Positions 1 to 5,860 of a stretch of DNA of 64,000 nt are shown one piece after another; position 1 is the first letter of the stretch, and each line of letters starts with the position of its first letter. Made by a program: the position numbers and the translations under genes. The notes under the pieces are model-generated. The model was not told the origin of the DNA. It made no database searches and saw only the letters and a list, made by a program, of their open reading frames with translations. Source of the stretch: Bernardetia sp. MNP-M8 (GTDB lineage: Bacteria > Bacteroidota > Bacteroidia > Cytophagales > Bernardetiaceae); NCBI RefSeq assembly GCF_037126285.1, contig NZ_CP147012.1:372001-436000 (forward strand). The letters are read 5' to 3'.

Positions 1-1254
1 TCTGAAAGTCAGCTCGCAATTACATTTGTAAAATCGTTTTTGTTGATGTTAGGAAAAGAAAAAGAACGTAAAAATGTACAAAATTTACTTAATCGTATTA
101 ATAAAGCTGCAAGTTCACAACAAATACGAGCAAAAAGTGTGCATTCCGAACCTATCAATTATATAGCTAAAAGTTTAGTTGATGCCTTAAATTCTGATTA
201 CAACAGGTTTAGATTTTCTTTAGATAAAGTAGGAAGTGAAGTTTTAGAGCCGTATATGAATGCAAAAGAAGCATTACCAAATGTTCTACTTCGTTCTTTC
301 TACAACTCTCAAAACAAAAAATTTAGTAAAACACAGGCTAATCTTCTAAAACGATTAGAGAAAATTGAGGACACAGATAATCCGTTTTCGAAAGAAATTA
401 CTGAAGCTATAAAAGTTCTCAAAAAAGCAGAACAAAACAATTCTACTATCCAAGCTACAAAAACTACATTACGAGGTTTAGAAGGCATTTGTAAAAAAAA
501 AGCTAGTCTAAACGGTTTTGAAAAAGTAAGTAGAAAAGCTGTCATAGCAGGAGCAGCTTCTGGAGCAATTGGTGGAATGATAGGAACAGTTTTGCAACAA
601 AGTTTAGCAGGTGTTGATGAATATCAAGATAAGTTTCTATCTGGAGAAGAAATTTTAGCAAGCAAATATACGATTGTTCCGATGTCGAAAGAGTTTGTAA
701 AATCAGGGTATGATGGAATACCAACCGATGCAACAATATTTGTATATGGAAAGCCTAAAAATGGCAAATCTACCTACTGCATGATATTGGCAAAGGCTCT
801 TTCTATGAATGGTAAAGTTTTATATGTTGGAAACGAACAAATACGAAAAGGAAAAGCTGTAAAATCGTTTAAAGATTTGGTACAAATTGTTGGTACTAAT
901 CCTAACATAACCTATTCTCAACACATACCTTCAAATCTTAAAGGTTTTCCTTTTGTGATTTTAGATTCAGTCAATACATTGGATATTAGCTATGAAGAAT
1001 GGTTACAATTAAGAAAAGAGAATCCAGACACTTTCTTTGTTTTAGTTTCTCATGTTTCTGCTTCTGGTAGGTTTAGAGGAACAGAACAAATGGCACATGA
1101 TGTAGATGTTTTAGTGGAAGTGAAGAACGGTAGAGCTTATGTTACCCAAGGAAGATATGGAACAGGTGAGTTCCAAATTTTTGAAGAGAGAGAGGGAAAA
1201 AATGAAGAAAATGAATATGAATTTGAGAGAAATGAAAACTACTTAGTATTATGA
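1..1254 (+). CDS. P-loop ATPase, RadA/DnaB-like, 5' end outside window
   Basis: The reading frame is open from base 1, so this is the 3' part of a longer gene; the TTG/ATG codons at 40 and 46 are probably internal. About 417 residues are visible. The first 170 are charged and helical, followed by a Gly/Ala-rich segment near residues 180-200. The C-terminal half is a RecA-fold ATPase: Walker A GKPKNGKST near residue 250, a Walker B strand FVILDS near 317, and a later segment (VLVSHVSASGRFRGTEQMA) that resembles the substrate-loop region of RadA/DnaB-like proteins. It overlaps the next gene by four bases (ATGA), so the two are translationally coupled. Its place beside fibre-like genes and an integrase suggests a mobile-element replication or DNA-handling protein. 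The exact role is not known; the ATPase fold is the secure part. Confidence 0.7.
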   Translation, partial: SESQLAITFVKSFLLMLGKEKERKNVQNLLNRINKAASSQQIRAKSVHSEPINYIAKSLVDALNSDYNRFRFSLDKVGSEVLEPYMNAKEALPNVLLRSFYNSQNKKFSKTQANLLKRLEKIEDTDNPFSKEITEAIKVLKKAEQNNSTIQATKTTLRGLEGICKKKASLNGFEKVSRKAVIAGAASGAIGGMIGTVLQQSLAGVDEYQDKFLSGEEILASKYTIVPMSKEFVKSGYDGIPTDATIFVYGKPKNGKSTYCMILAKALSMNGKVLYVGNEQIRKGKAVKSFKDLVQIVGTNPNITYSQHIPSNLKGFPFVILDSVNTLDISYEEWLQLRKENPDTFFVLVSHVSASGRFRGTEQMAHDVDVLVEVKNGRAYVTQGRYGTGEFQIFEEREGKNEENEYEFERNENYLVL

Positions 1255-1535
1255 AAATCTATCAAAAAAACGGCTTAGTCATCGTAGAAGATAAAGGAAG
1301 AATTGTAGATGTTCTACCAGCAGCCGATATAAGAATGACACCAGCTACAACAGGTATTTTAATTACTTCCGTACAACATAATTTTTACAGAAATGTAGAA
1401 AAAGTAAGCGATGAAGAGGGCAACGAATATCCTACTGTTGAATTAGCTATCCAATATCTAACTGAAAATTTAGGACTTTCTAAAACAGAAGAATCAAGAG
1501 AATTTTCAGACGAATTCTCTGATGAATTCGCTTAA
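1251..1535 (+). CDS. Small hypothetical protein of mobile element
   Basis: A 94-residue protein whose ATG overlaps the stop codon of the upstream ATPase gene (ATGA). It begins with a beta-rich stretch (MKIYQKNGLVIVEDKGRIVD) and ends in an acidic tail with an EFSDEFSDEF repeat. I see no signal peptide, membrane segment or catalytic motif and do not recognise a family. The compact overlap with the ATPase and the co-directional fibre genes downstream place it in the same element operon. It could be a small structural or assembly protein, but nothing in the sequence proves that. Confidence 0.6.
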   Translation: MKIYQKNGLVIVEDKGRIVDVLPAADIRMTPATTGILITSVQHNFYRNVEKVSDEEGNEYPTVELAIQYLTENLGLSKTEESREFSDEFSDEFA

Positions 1536-1556
1536 AAAAACAACTATTAAAAACCA

Positions 1557-1569
1557 CTTACTTAAAAAA
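1557..1569 (+). repeat. 13-bp direct repeat before fibre gene 1
   Basis: ACTTACTTAAAAA, five bases upstream of the ATG at 1574. The identical 13 bases occur at 2005-2017, twelve bases ahead of the next fibre gene. A looser version (CACTTATTTATTTC) precedes the third gene at 2917. It may be a translation-initiation or promoter element duplicated along with the genes. Confidence 0.5.
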
Positions 1570-1573
1570 TATT

Positions 1574-1975
1574 ATGGGACAAATCACAACCCTATCAAAC
1601 GATTCTTTACTAGATAATGTCAAAAAAGGCGTTACAGCAGCTAAATTAAAAGCTATTCATACGCTTATTGATACTGAAATTACAAATAAAACAACTGAAA
1701 TTTTACGACCTGTTTCAGTTGTTGGAACTTCTACAAGTTCTATTTTGAATGTTGCTAATCCTTATCCTTCAAATACGCTTTCAAAAATAGCTATCTACAA
1801 ACAAATCTATGTCAATGGAGTGGACACAGAAATAGGATATGAGGAAAAAATACCTACAAAAATCACTAAAAATGTAGCACTTCAAAATGATAGTTACAAA
1901 ATTGAAGGACTTGATGATGGAAAATATCATGTTGTATTCAATCCAGCAGCTACATTTATTCCTTATACGGTTTAA
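1574..1975 (+). CDS. Fibre-like protein 1, short
   Basis: A 133-residue protein with no signal peptide and no membrane segment. The N-terminus (MG.I...S...LDN.K) matches the start of the next gene product at 2029. Its C-terminal 75 residues align with the C-termini of the products at 2029 and 2917: an aliphatic strand, a central IAIYKQ strand, and a closing DGKYHVVF strand. These three genes are therefore paralogues or share a swapped domain. The order (short N-terminal module plus shared C-terminal beta domain) fits a phage tail-fibre or similar trimeric surface fibre, where the N-terminus anchors and the C-terminus binds a receptor. The fibre role is inference from the neighbour's fibre-like middle section. 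The start is well defined by the conserved upstream ACTTACTTAAAAA. Confidence 0.6.
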   Translation: MGQITTLSNDSLLDNVKKGVTAAKLKAIHTLIDTEITNKTTEILRPVSVVGTSTSSILNVANPYPSNTLSKIAIYKQIYVNGVDTEIGYEEKIPTKITKNVALQNDSYKIEGLDDGKYHVVFNPAATFIPYTV

Positions 1976-2004
1976 TTAACCAATAAAGAATAATTAAAAA
2001 AAAT

Positions 2005-2017
2005 ACTTACTTAAAAA
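2005..2017 (+). repeat. 13-bp direct repeat before fibre gene 2
   Basis: Second exact copy of ACTTACTTAAAAA, ahead of the ATG at 2029. See the copy at 1557. Confidence 0.5.
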
Positions 2018-2028
2018 TAATCGAAACA

Positions 2029-2850
2029 ATGGGAGCAATAAAAGTAATATCCGACCAAGTCATACTTGATAATGACAAAGAACTTATCACACCAGCAGTA
2101 GTAAGACAAGTAAATGATGTGATTGATGCACAAGTAGAAGCTGCAAATACTTCTATCACTACAATCAACGAAAGTATTAATACTTTAAATAGTGGAGTTA
2201 TTCCGAATGGGGGAACAACAGGACAGTTACTAGCAAAGGCATCAAATACGGATAAAGATACAACTTGGATAGACCCTACTGGTGGTGGAGCTAGTGGCGA
2301 TTTTCTACCCATAATTGGAGGAGTAATGACTGGAGATATTGACATGAGTGGTAATTATATTTCAAGAGTAAATGGAATCTCAACGAATGATGAAACACTA
2401 GATGCCGTAGCTATTAATTTACAACAACGTCTTTTTCATTGTGCCAATGGCGTTCCTTTTGGTTATCACAGTGATTACTCTGCAAATTATACAGCAAGAA
2501 GTATTGTTGATAAAGCCTATGTAGATTCAAAAACTAAAACAGTATTTGCAGATATAGTAGCTGGAGTAATTGAAGTAGATTGTCCGTTTGCTGATTCACA
2601 AGGCATTTCTTCTAACATTGCTCATCTTGATATTTATCTCATGAATTTAGCAGGAAACCAAATTCTTTCACTTTCACATTTGAGTAAGTTTGCTTCTTTT
2701 ACTCGTTCGGTAGGTCTTAATCCAATTTATACTATTACACTAGAAAATGACCAACCTCAAACTGGCACATGTCAAATTGTATTTACAGCAGCACCTTTCC
2801 TAATCATAGATGATTCTGGAGGGAATCAACCTCCACAGGAAGCAGGTTAA
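2029..2850 (+). CDS. Phage tail-fibre-like protein
   Basis: A 273-residue protein. The N-terminal part resembles the gene at 1574. The middle, near residues 65-110, has the phrase GQLLAKASNTDKDTTWIDPT followed by a Gly-rich linker and GGVMTGDIDMSG, a pattern typical of phage tail fibres and phage-derived fibre stalks. The last 95 residues are the domain shared with the proteins at 1574 and 2917, with a conserved CPF motif and a VGLN..Y.I.LE segment. It lacks a signal peptide, as expected for a virion or contractile-particle component. The role (fibre stalk plus receptor-binding tip) follows from the GGxMTGDIDM motif, which is well known in fibres; host range and target are unknown. Confidence 0.75.
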   Translation: MGAIKVISDQVILDNDKELITPAVVRQVNDVIDAQVEAANTSITTINESINTLNSGVIPNGGTTGQLLAKASNTDKDTTWIDPTGGGASGDFLPIIGGVMTGDIDMSGNYISRVNGISTNDETLDAVAINLQQRLFHCANGVPFGYHSDYSANYTARSIVDKAYVDSKTKTVFADIVAGVIEVDCPFADSQGISSNIAHLDIYLMNLAGNQILSLSHLSKFASFTRSVGLNPIYTITLENDQPQTGTCQIVFTAAPFLIIDDSGGNQPPQEAG

Positions 2851-2916
2851 TTTTAATTCAAATTCAAATCTTTGTGCTTTAGTATTTTATTCACTTATTT
2901 ATTTCAATCAAAAAAA

Positions 2917-3309
2917 ATGACAACAACAACAACAACCACCACAACTATTACTACTGTAGTAGAAGAGTGTTGCAACGAGCAAAACAAAACAGTAATAGGC
3001 GAATGTGTAAATAATGTAATTTACTTACCATGCCCTTTCACAGATGAAAATGGAGTATGTGATACTCTTTCTATTATCTCTGTGTATAAACAAAACTACA
3101 CAGCTCAAAGTCCGAACGCCATGGTCTCCATGACAGAGCAAAAAATCTGTGCAATTGAGCGTGGTGTTGGATTGAATCTTGGTTATCGCATTGAGCTAGA
3201 AAATGTAGAAGATGGAAAGTACCAAGTCGTATTTGCTTCAGCTAAATATGTACCTCATGACCCTCCTGCTGGATTTGGAGGAGCGCAACCTATTGGTGAT
3301 ATAGGTTAG
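2917..3309 (+). CDS. Fibre-like protein 3, poly-Thr N-terminus
   Basis: A 130-residue protein. An in-frame upstream codon at 2872 would add 15 residues, but I prefer the ATG at 2917 because the A-rich leader directly before it matches the other two fibre genes. After the start come nine consecutive Thr codons, then a Cys-containing segment (VVEECC). The remainder aligns closely with the last 95 residues of the product at 2029: CPF, then a strand ending VYKQN, then RGVGLN, then DGKYQVVF. It looks like a free-standing copy of the fibre C-terminal domain. The poly-Thr run (ACA/ACC repeats) could vary in length by slippage. Function is inferred only from the shared domain. Confidence 0.6.
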   Translation: MTTTTTTTTTITTVVEECCNEQNKTVIGECVNNVIYLPCPFTDENGVCDTLSIISVYKQNYTAQSPNAMVSMTEQKICAIERGVGLNLGYRIELENVEDGKYQVVFASAKYVPHDPPAGFGGAQPIGDIG

Positions 3310-3331
3310 AACTAAAAAAAGGTAATTATAC

Positions 3332-3367
3332 AAAAAGCTATGTTTGAAAAAATGTAGCTTTTTTTGT
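3332..3367 (+). terminator. Rho-independent terminator of fibre operon
   Basis: AAAAAGCTA and TAGCTTTTT form a stem around a 14-nt loop and run into seven or more T residues, 22 bases after the last fibre gene. Confidence 0.7.
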
Positions 3368-3563
3368 GTTTGCTTACGTGCTAAAAAAATGAAGCTGCGA
3401 GCTGGAGCAGCTCAACAGGCGAAAACACAATCTATCTTTAAAGTATCAAAAACAAAGATTTTAGAAAATTAAGGGTTTTATAAAATTTTTATTTTGTTTT
3501 ATTAGAGAATGGAACTTACATAATAACAAGGGGATAAGTAAGTCCTATAAGTTTACTTATGGC

Positions 3564-4793
3564 TTAACTTTTACCTTTCTTAAAAAGTGGCGCAATTTCA
3601 CGAGCTACACGGCTTTTTTTAATCTTAATGTAAGCTGTTTCTGTTATTCTAGTTGTTTTGTGTCCATAGGTATTGCTAATCGTTTCACTAGAAACTCCTT
3701 GCTCTGATAAAATATCTCCGTAGGATTTTCTAAAAAGATGACTTGTTACGTCTTTTTCTATTCCCAATCTACAAATTATAGCACGAATATTAGCATTATA
3801 ATCGTTATTATGGAATTTTTTAATTTTGTAATCATGCTTTTCAAGAATTGCCTTTGCCTTTGGATTCAATGGAATTACACAAGGTTTCGGCTGTCGTTTT
3901 TCGGTCTTCTTTCGTGGCATGATAATCCACTCATTCCAGTCCAAATTTGGGTCATCGTCTATTGAAACATATTTTCTTTCCATTCTTGTTAATTCGGCAT
4001 GTGCAAATCCAGTATAGGCTTGTAAAAGTATTCCATCTTTTGTCCTCTGCAAAATTTCAGATTCATTGCTTAAATCTAAATTTTCAATCATTTCTATTTC
4101 CTTTAATGTTAGAGTAGGTTTGTTAGCATTTTCAGAAGGCAGTTTTTTAATAGAGTAATCTACTAATTGATACTTAAAATAGCCTTTATCTTTTGCATAT
4201 TTAAAAACCCTACATACATCAGCGATAATTCTACTAGCGTGATTTGTTCCACCAACAAAATCATAAATATAGGCTTCTAGTTCCTGCGCTACACCATTAT
4301 TCCAAAATGAAGGGTTTTTATACTTATTCTTTCCGTAAGCAACAAAATCATTTACATGTCGGATTCTTGACACATCATTTTTATAAGTATCTTCTTCTAT
4401 TCGTCCTATTTTTTTATTTATATCTTCATTATTATAAAGTCTTATCATTGATTTACGTAAGGCTAACCATTCGTTAGCTAAAACTTCAAAAGATTCAATC
4501 GGACTTTCTACTTCATCTATAATTTCAGAAACTAACTGTTCTGCACTATGAGGAATAGCAAAAGGATTATTCTTATTTAAAATTAATAATTCATAATGTC
4601 TTTCTGTTAGTTTGGCTTCTAAATCAGCCAAATGAGCATTAAAAATAGGGTTTTTTGTCCTTTTGGTTATTATATTCCACTCTTTACGAGGACAAGATAT
4701 ACCTAAAGGACGATTTGCTTTTACTCCATTAACTGTAACTCTACAATTAATATTTTTTCCATCTCGTAACCAAAACAGAATATTTATTTTCAT
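3564..4793 (-). CDS. Tyrosine recombinase / integrase
   Basis: A 409-residue site-specific recombinase. The open frame extends further upstream, but the extra 72 residues are low-complexity and overlap the tRNA-like gene at 5006, so the start is placed at the ATG at 4793 (MKINILFW). An N-terminal arm-binding region (about 1-95) and core-binding SAM-like domain (about 100-205) precede the catalytic domain. Visible catalytic residues are a Lys around 295, the HxxR motif as His352/Arg355, His378 in YGHK, and the nucleophile Tyr388. The first catalytic Arg of the family (TGxR) is replaced: the sequence reads TGFAHAEL, with Ala264. Bacteroidota recombinases of the IntDOT kind are known to lack this Arg, so the enzyme can still be active. 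It reads away from the tRNA-like array next door, the usual place for an att site. Confidence 0.9.
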   Translation of the reverse strand: MKINILFWLRDGKNINCRVTVNGVKANRPLGISCPRKEWNIITKRTKNPIFNAHLADLEAKLTERHYELLILNKNNPFAIPHSAEQLVSEIIDEVESPIESFEVLANEWLALRKSMIRLYNNEDINKKIGRIEEDTYKNDVSRIRHVNDFVAYGKNKYKNPSFWNNGVAQELEAYIYDFVGGTNHASRIIADVCRVFKYAKDKGYFKYQLVDYSIKKLPSENANKPTLTLKEIEMIENLDLSNESEILQRTKDGILLQAYTGFAHAELTRMERKYVSIDDDPNLDWNEWIIMPRKKTEKRQPKPCVIPLNPKAKAILEKHDYKIKKFHNNDYNANIRAIICRLGIEKDVTSHLFRKSYGDILSEQGVSSETISNTYGHKTTRITETAYIKIKKSRVAREIAPLFKKGKS

Positions 4794-5005
4794 TTTTTTT
4801 AAACATATTTTTTTCAAAATTAAATAATAAGAGAGAGTAAAAGTACAAACGTAACCATTAAAAAAAAACGTAAACTTGTACGTAACCATTCTTTTAAAAA
4901 ACCTCTTATTTACATAAAAGCCCAAACAAAATACATTGTTTGGGTTTGATTTTTCCATTTCAAAACTATAAAATATGCTTAATTTGTTTTTTTTTTGACT
5001 ACTTG

Positions 5006-5130
5006 CCAAGTGGGTAGGATTCGAACCTACGACTTTCGGGTTGGAATTTTAGAAGTAAGCCTAATTTGACCTTTTACAAGATAATTTTTAAGCTAAAAGA
5101 CCGATGCTCTAACCACTGAGCTACCACTTG
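5006..5130 (-). tRNA. Interrupted tRNA-like gene A (possibly Gly-TCC)
   Basis: A 7-bp acceptor (CAAGTGG/CCACTTG), T8-A9, a GCTC/GAGC D-arm and a GTAGG-TTCGAAT-CCTAC T-arm are all intact. The anticodon arm is split: TCGGTCTTTTA on the 5' side and TTCCAACCCGA on the 3' side, separated by the hairpin core at 5051-5093. The gene is 125 nt, so a 73-nt product needs 52 nt removed. Several junctions give the loop CTTCCAA (Gly, TCC) and two give CTTTTAA (Lys, TTT). In all of them the pair 31-39 is a T-C mismatch. If the insert starts with TTA as in gene B, the product reads TCC. Isotype and splicing are inference; the tRNA body and the insertion are seen directly. The 3' half lies 213 bp from the recombinase start and is a candidate att site. 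Confidence 0.6.
5051..5093 (-). ncRNA. RNA motif core inside tRNA-like gene A
   Basis: Minus strand: GCTTAAA-AATTATC, a stem with a GTAA tetraloop, then GGTCAA-ATTAGGC-TTACTTCT. Six of seven positions of the variable helix pair (one G-T, one A-A mismatch). The P2 stem ATCTT/AAGGT is complete. This is the non-permuted order: strand A first, strand B second. Confidence 0.65.
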
Positions 5131-5161
5131 GATATTTTTCTAAAAAACTATATAAAAATTA

Positions 5162-5219
5162 GGTAATCTGACAACTTGTTTTTTTTTCGTAAAAAATAAG
5201 AAGTAAGTTATCATTGACC
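5162..5219 (-). ncRNA. Permuted RNA motif copy, intergenic 1
   Basis: Minus strand: GGTCAA-TGATAAC-TTACTTCT, a 23-nt loop region with a possible TTTTTT/AAAAAA inner stem, then GTTGTCA-GATTACC. The variable 7-bp helix pairs fully with one G-T. GGT/ACC closes the outside, extended to AGGT/ACCT by the flanks. Strand B precedes strand A, the reverse of the order inside the tRNA-like genes. No tRNA body surrounds it. Confidence 0.65.
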
Positions 5220-5263
5220 TGAATATTTTAAAACATCTTTACAAAATCAATTAAAGAAAAAAA

Positions 5264-5318
5264 GGTAATCATACGACTGATTTCAACCAAAGAATTTAGA
5301 AGTAAGTCGTATTTGACC
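5264..5318 (-). ncRNA. Permuted RNA motif copy, intergenic 2
   Basis: Minus strand: GGTCAA-ATACGAC-TTACTTCT, a 20-nt loop, then GTCGTAT-GATTACC. The 7-bp helix is perfect Watson-Crick. The outer stem extends to AAAGGT/ACCTTT using flanking bases. Same permuted order as the copy at 5162. Confidence 0.7.
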
Positions 5319-5353
5319 TTTAGATTTTAAATATATCCAAAAAACAAAATTTG

Positions 5354-5482
5354 GAGAGCAGGTAGGATTCGAACCTACGACCCACGGCACCCAAAGCGTA
5401 GAAGTAAATTTTATTTGACCGATTTCAAATAAAAACGATAATTATAAAATTAACGTTGCTCTACCAACTGAGCTACTGCTCT
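5354..5482 (-). tRNA. tRNA-Pro(TGG) gene with 56-nt insert
   Basis: Acceptor AGAGCAG/CTGCTCT, D-arm GCTC/GAGC, T-arm GTAGG-TTCGAAT-CCTAC. The gene is 129 nt. Deleting 5398-5453 (56 nt) leaves exactly 73 nt with anticodon stem ACGGC/GCCGT, loop TTTGGGT (anticodon TGG) and variable region GGGTC. This is a complete proline tRNA, and its 3' half closely follows other bacterial tRNA-Pro genes. No other junction gives a 5-bp stem here. The insert lies in the anticodon stem between positions 29 and 30, not at the classic 37/38 site. Base 73 is C and a G at -1 could pair with it, which is unusual for Pro. Whether the insert is removed in the cell, and how, cannot be told from sequence. Confidence 0.75.
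5398..5453 (-). other. Putative intervening sequence in tRNA-Pro
   Basis: 56 nt, minus strand, starts TTAATTTTATAATTATCG and ends GGTCAA-ATAAAAT-TTACTTCTAC. The helix ATTTTAT/ATAAAAT is perfect. P2 is ATCG/CGGT. After the 8-nt tail WTACTTCT, the bases ACG can pair with CGT at the 5' junction, so both proposed cleavage points lie on one short helix. It is far too short for a group I or group II intron. Confidence 0.65.
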
Positions 5483-5503
5483 CATATATCATAAAAAAAT
5501 ACA

Positions 5504-5583
5504 GATAATTTTCAGACAGTAAGGACTCGAACCTAAACCCTCCATAGGAGAGCTCAACCAATAGAAGTATATCTGAATTGACC
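5504..5583 (-). ncRNA. Permuted motif copy enclosing a tRNA 3'-half-like sequence
   Basis: Minus strand: GGTCAA-TTCAGAT-ATACTTCT, then 45 nt, then GTCTGAA-AATTATC. The 7-bp helix pairs fully with one G-T. The enclosed 45 nt reads like the 3' part of a tRNA: TTGGTTGAGC (end of a D-arm), a CTCTCC/GGAGGG hairpin, and a T-loop-like AGGTTCGAGTCCT. No matching 5' half (acceptor plus start of D-arm) is found next to it. It is either a decayed tRNA or the 3' half of a permuted tRNA. The T-stem has a mismatch, which favours decay. Confidence 0.5.
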
Positions 5584-5625
5584 TAGTATTTTTTTGATTG
5601 TAATAACTTTTTAATTACAAAAAAG

Positions 5626-5733
5626 TGGGTCAGACAGGAATCGAACCTGTGTACATAAGTGCAGTAAACTTTATTTGACCGATAAAGCGATAATTATAAA
5701 ACTTCTATTGCCTATCCTCTTGGCTACTGACCC
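5626..5733 (-). tRNA. Interrupted tRNA-like gene C, isotype unclear
   Basis: Acceptor GGGTCAG/CTGACCC, T8-A9, GCC/GGC D-stem and an ACAGG-TTCGATT-CCTGT T-arm are all intact, with A73. The anticodon region reads ATAGA, then the hairpin core (5660-5702), then CTTAT. Length is 108 nt. Deleting the 37-nt core leaves about 71 nt, but no junction I tried gives a T at position 33, so I cannot name the anticodon. The tail after the helix is TTACTGCA instead of the TTACTTCT of other copies. This copy may be spliced differently, or may be defective. The D-arm resembles some Arg, Gln and Cys tRNAs. Confidence 0.5.
5660..5702 (-). ncRNA. RNA motif core inside tRNA-like gene C
   Basis: Minus strand: GTTTTAT-AATTATC, a short stem-loop ATCG-CTTTAT-CGGT, then GGTCAA-ATAAAGT-TTACTGCA. 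All seven helix positions pair, two as G-T. Non-permuted order. Confidence 0.6.
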
Positions 5734-5789
5734 TTTTTTAATTTATAGAAACACTACGCATAAAAAATGAAAATAGTTTCCTTGAAGTA

Positions 5790-5830
5790 GAAAAAATAAA
5801 AAAACCTACTCTATTCTTGTATAGAGCAGG
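5790..5830 (-). terminator. Terminator downstream of EamA transporter gene
   Basis: On the minus strand CCTGCTCTAT and ATAGAGTAGG form a 10-bp stem (one G-T) followed by TTTTTTTATTTTTT. It ends the transcript of the gene at 5861-6775. Confidence 0.8.
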
Positions 5831-5860
5831 TGTTATAAGTTGCAATATATGTTTGCAGTT

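Noticed and set aside
309-736. Minus-strand ORFs inside the ATPase gene
   Set aside because: They are antisense shadows of the long plus-strand frame, with no independent features.
3390-3421. Sequence resembling the 26-bp repeat at 20279 and 33739 in reverse
   Set aside because: Only loose similarity (shared CCTGTT and AGC parts); not enough to count as a copy.
4794-5009. N-terminal extension of the integrase to 5009
   Set aside because: The added 72 residues are low-complexity and hydrophobic, overlap the tRNA-like gene, and precede a Met with a typical integrase start.
5006-5733. Group I or group II introns in the tRNA-like genes
   Set aside because: The inserts are about 37-56 nt, and none of the conserved P, Q, R, S core segments or domain V of those introns can be seen.
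5006-5733. Hammerhead, twister or hairpin ribozyme
   Set aside because: The required core bases (such as CUGAUGA and GAAA for hammerhead) are absent. The GGTCAA / TTACTTCT / RATTAYC set does not match any class I can recall.
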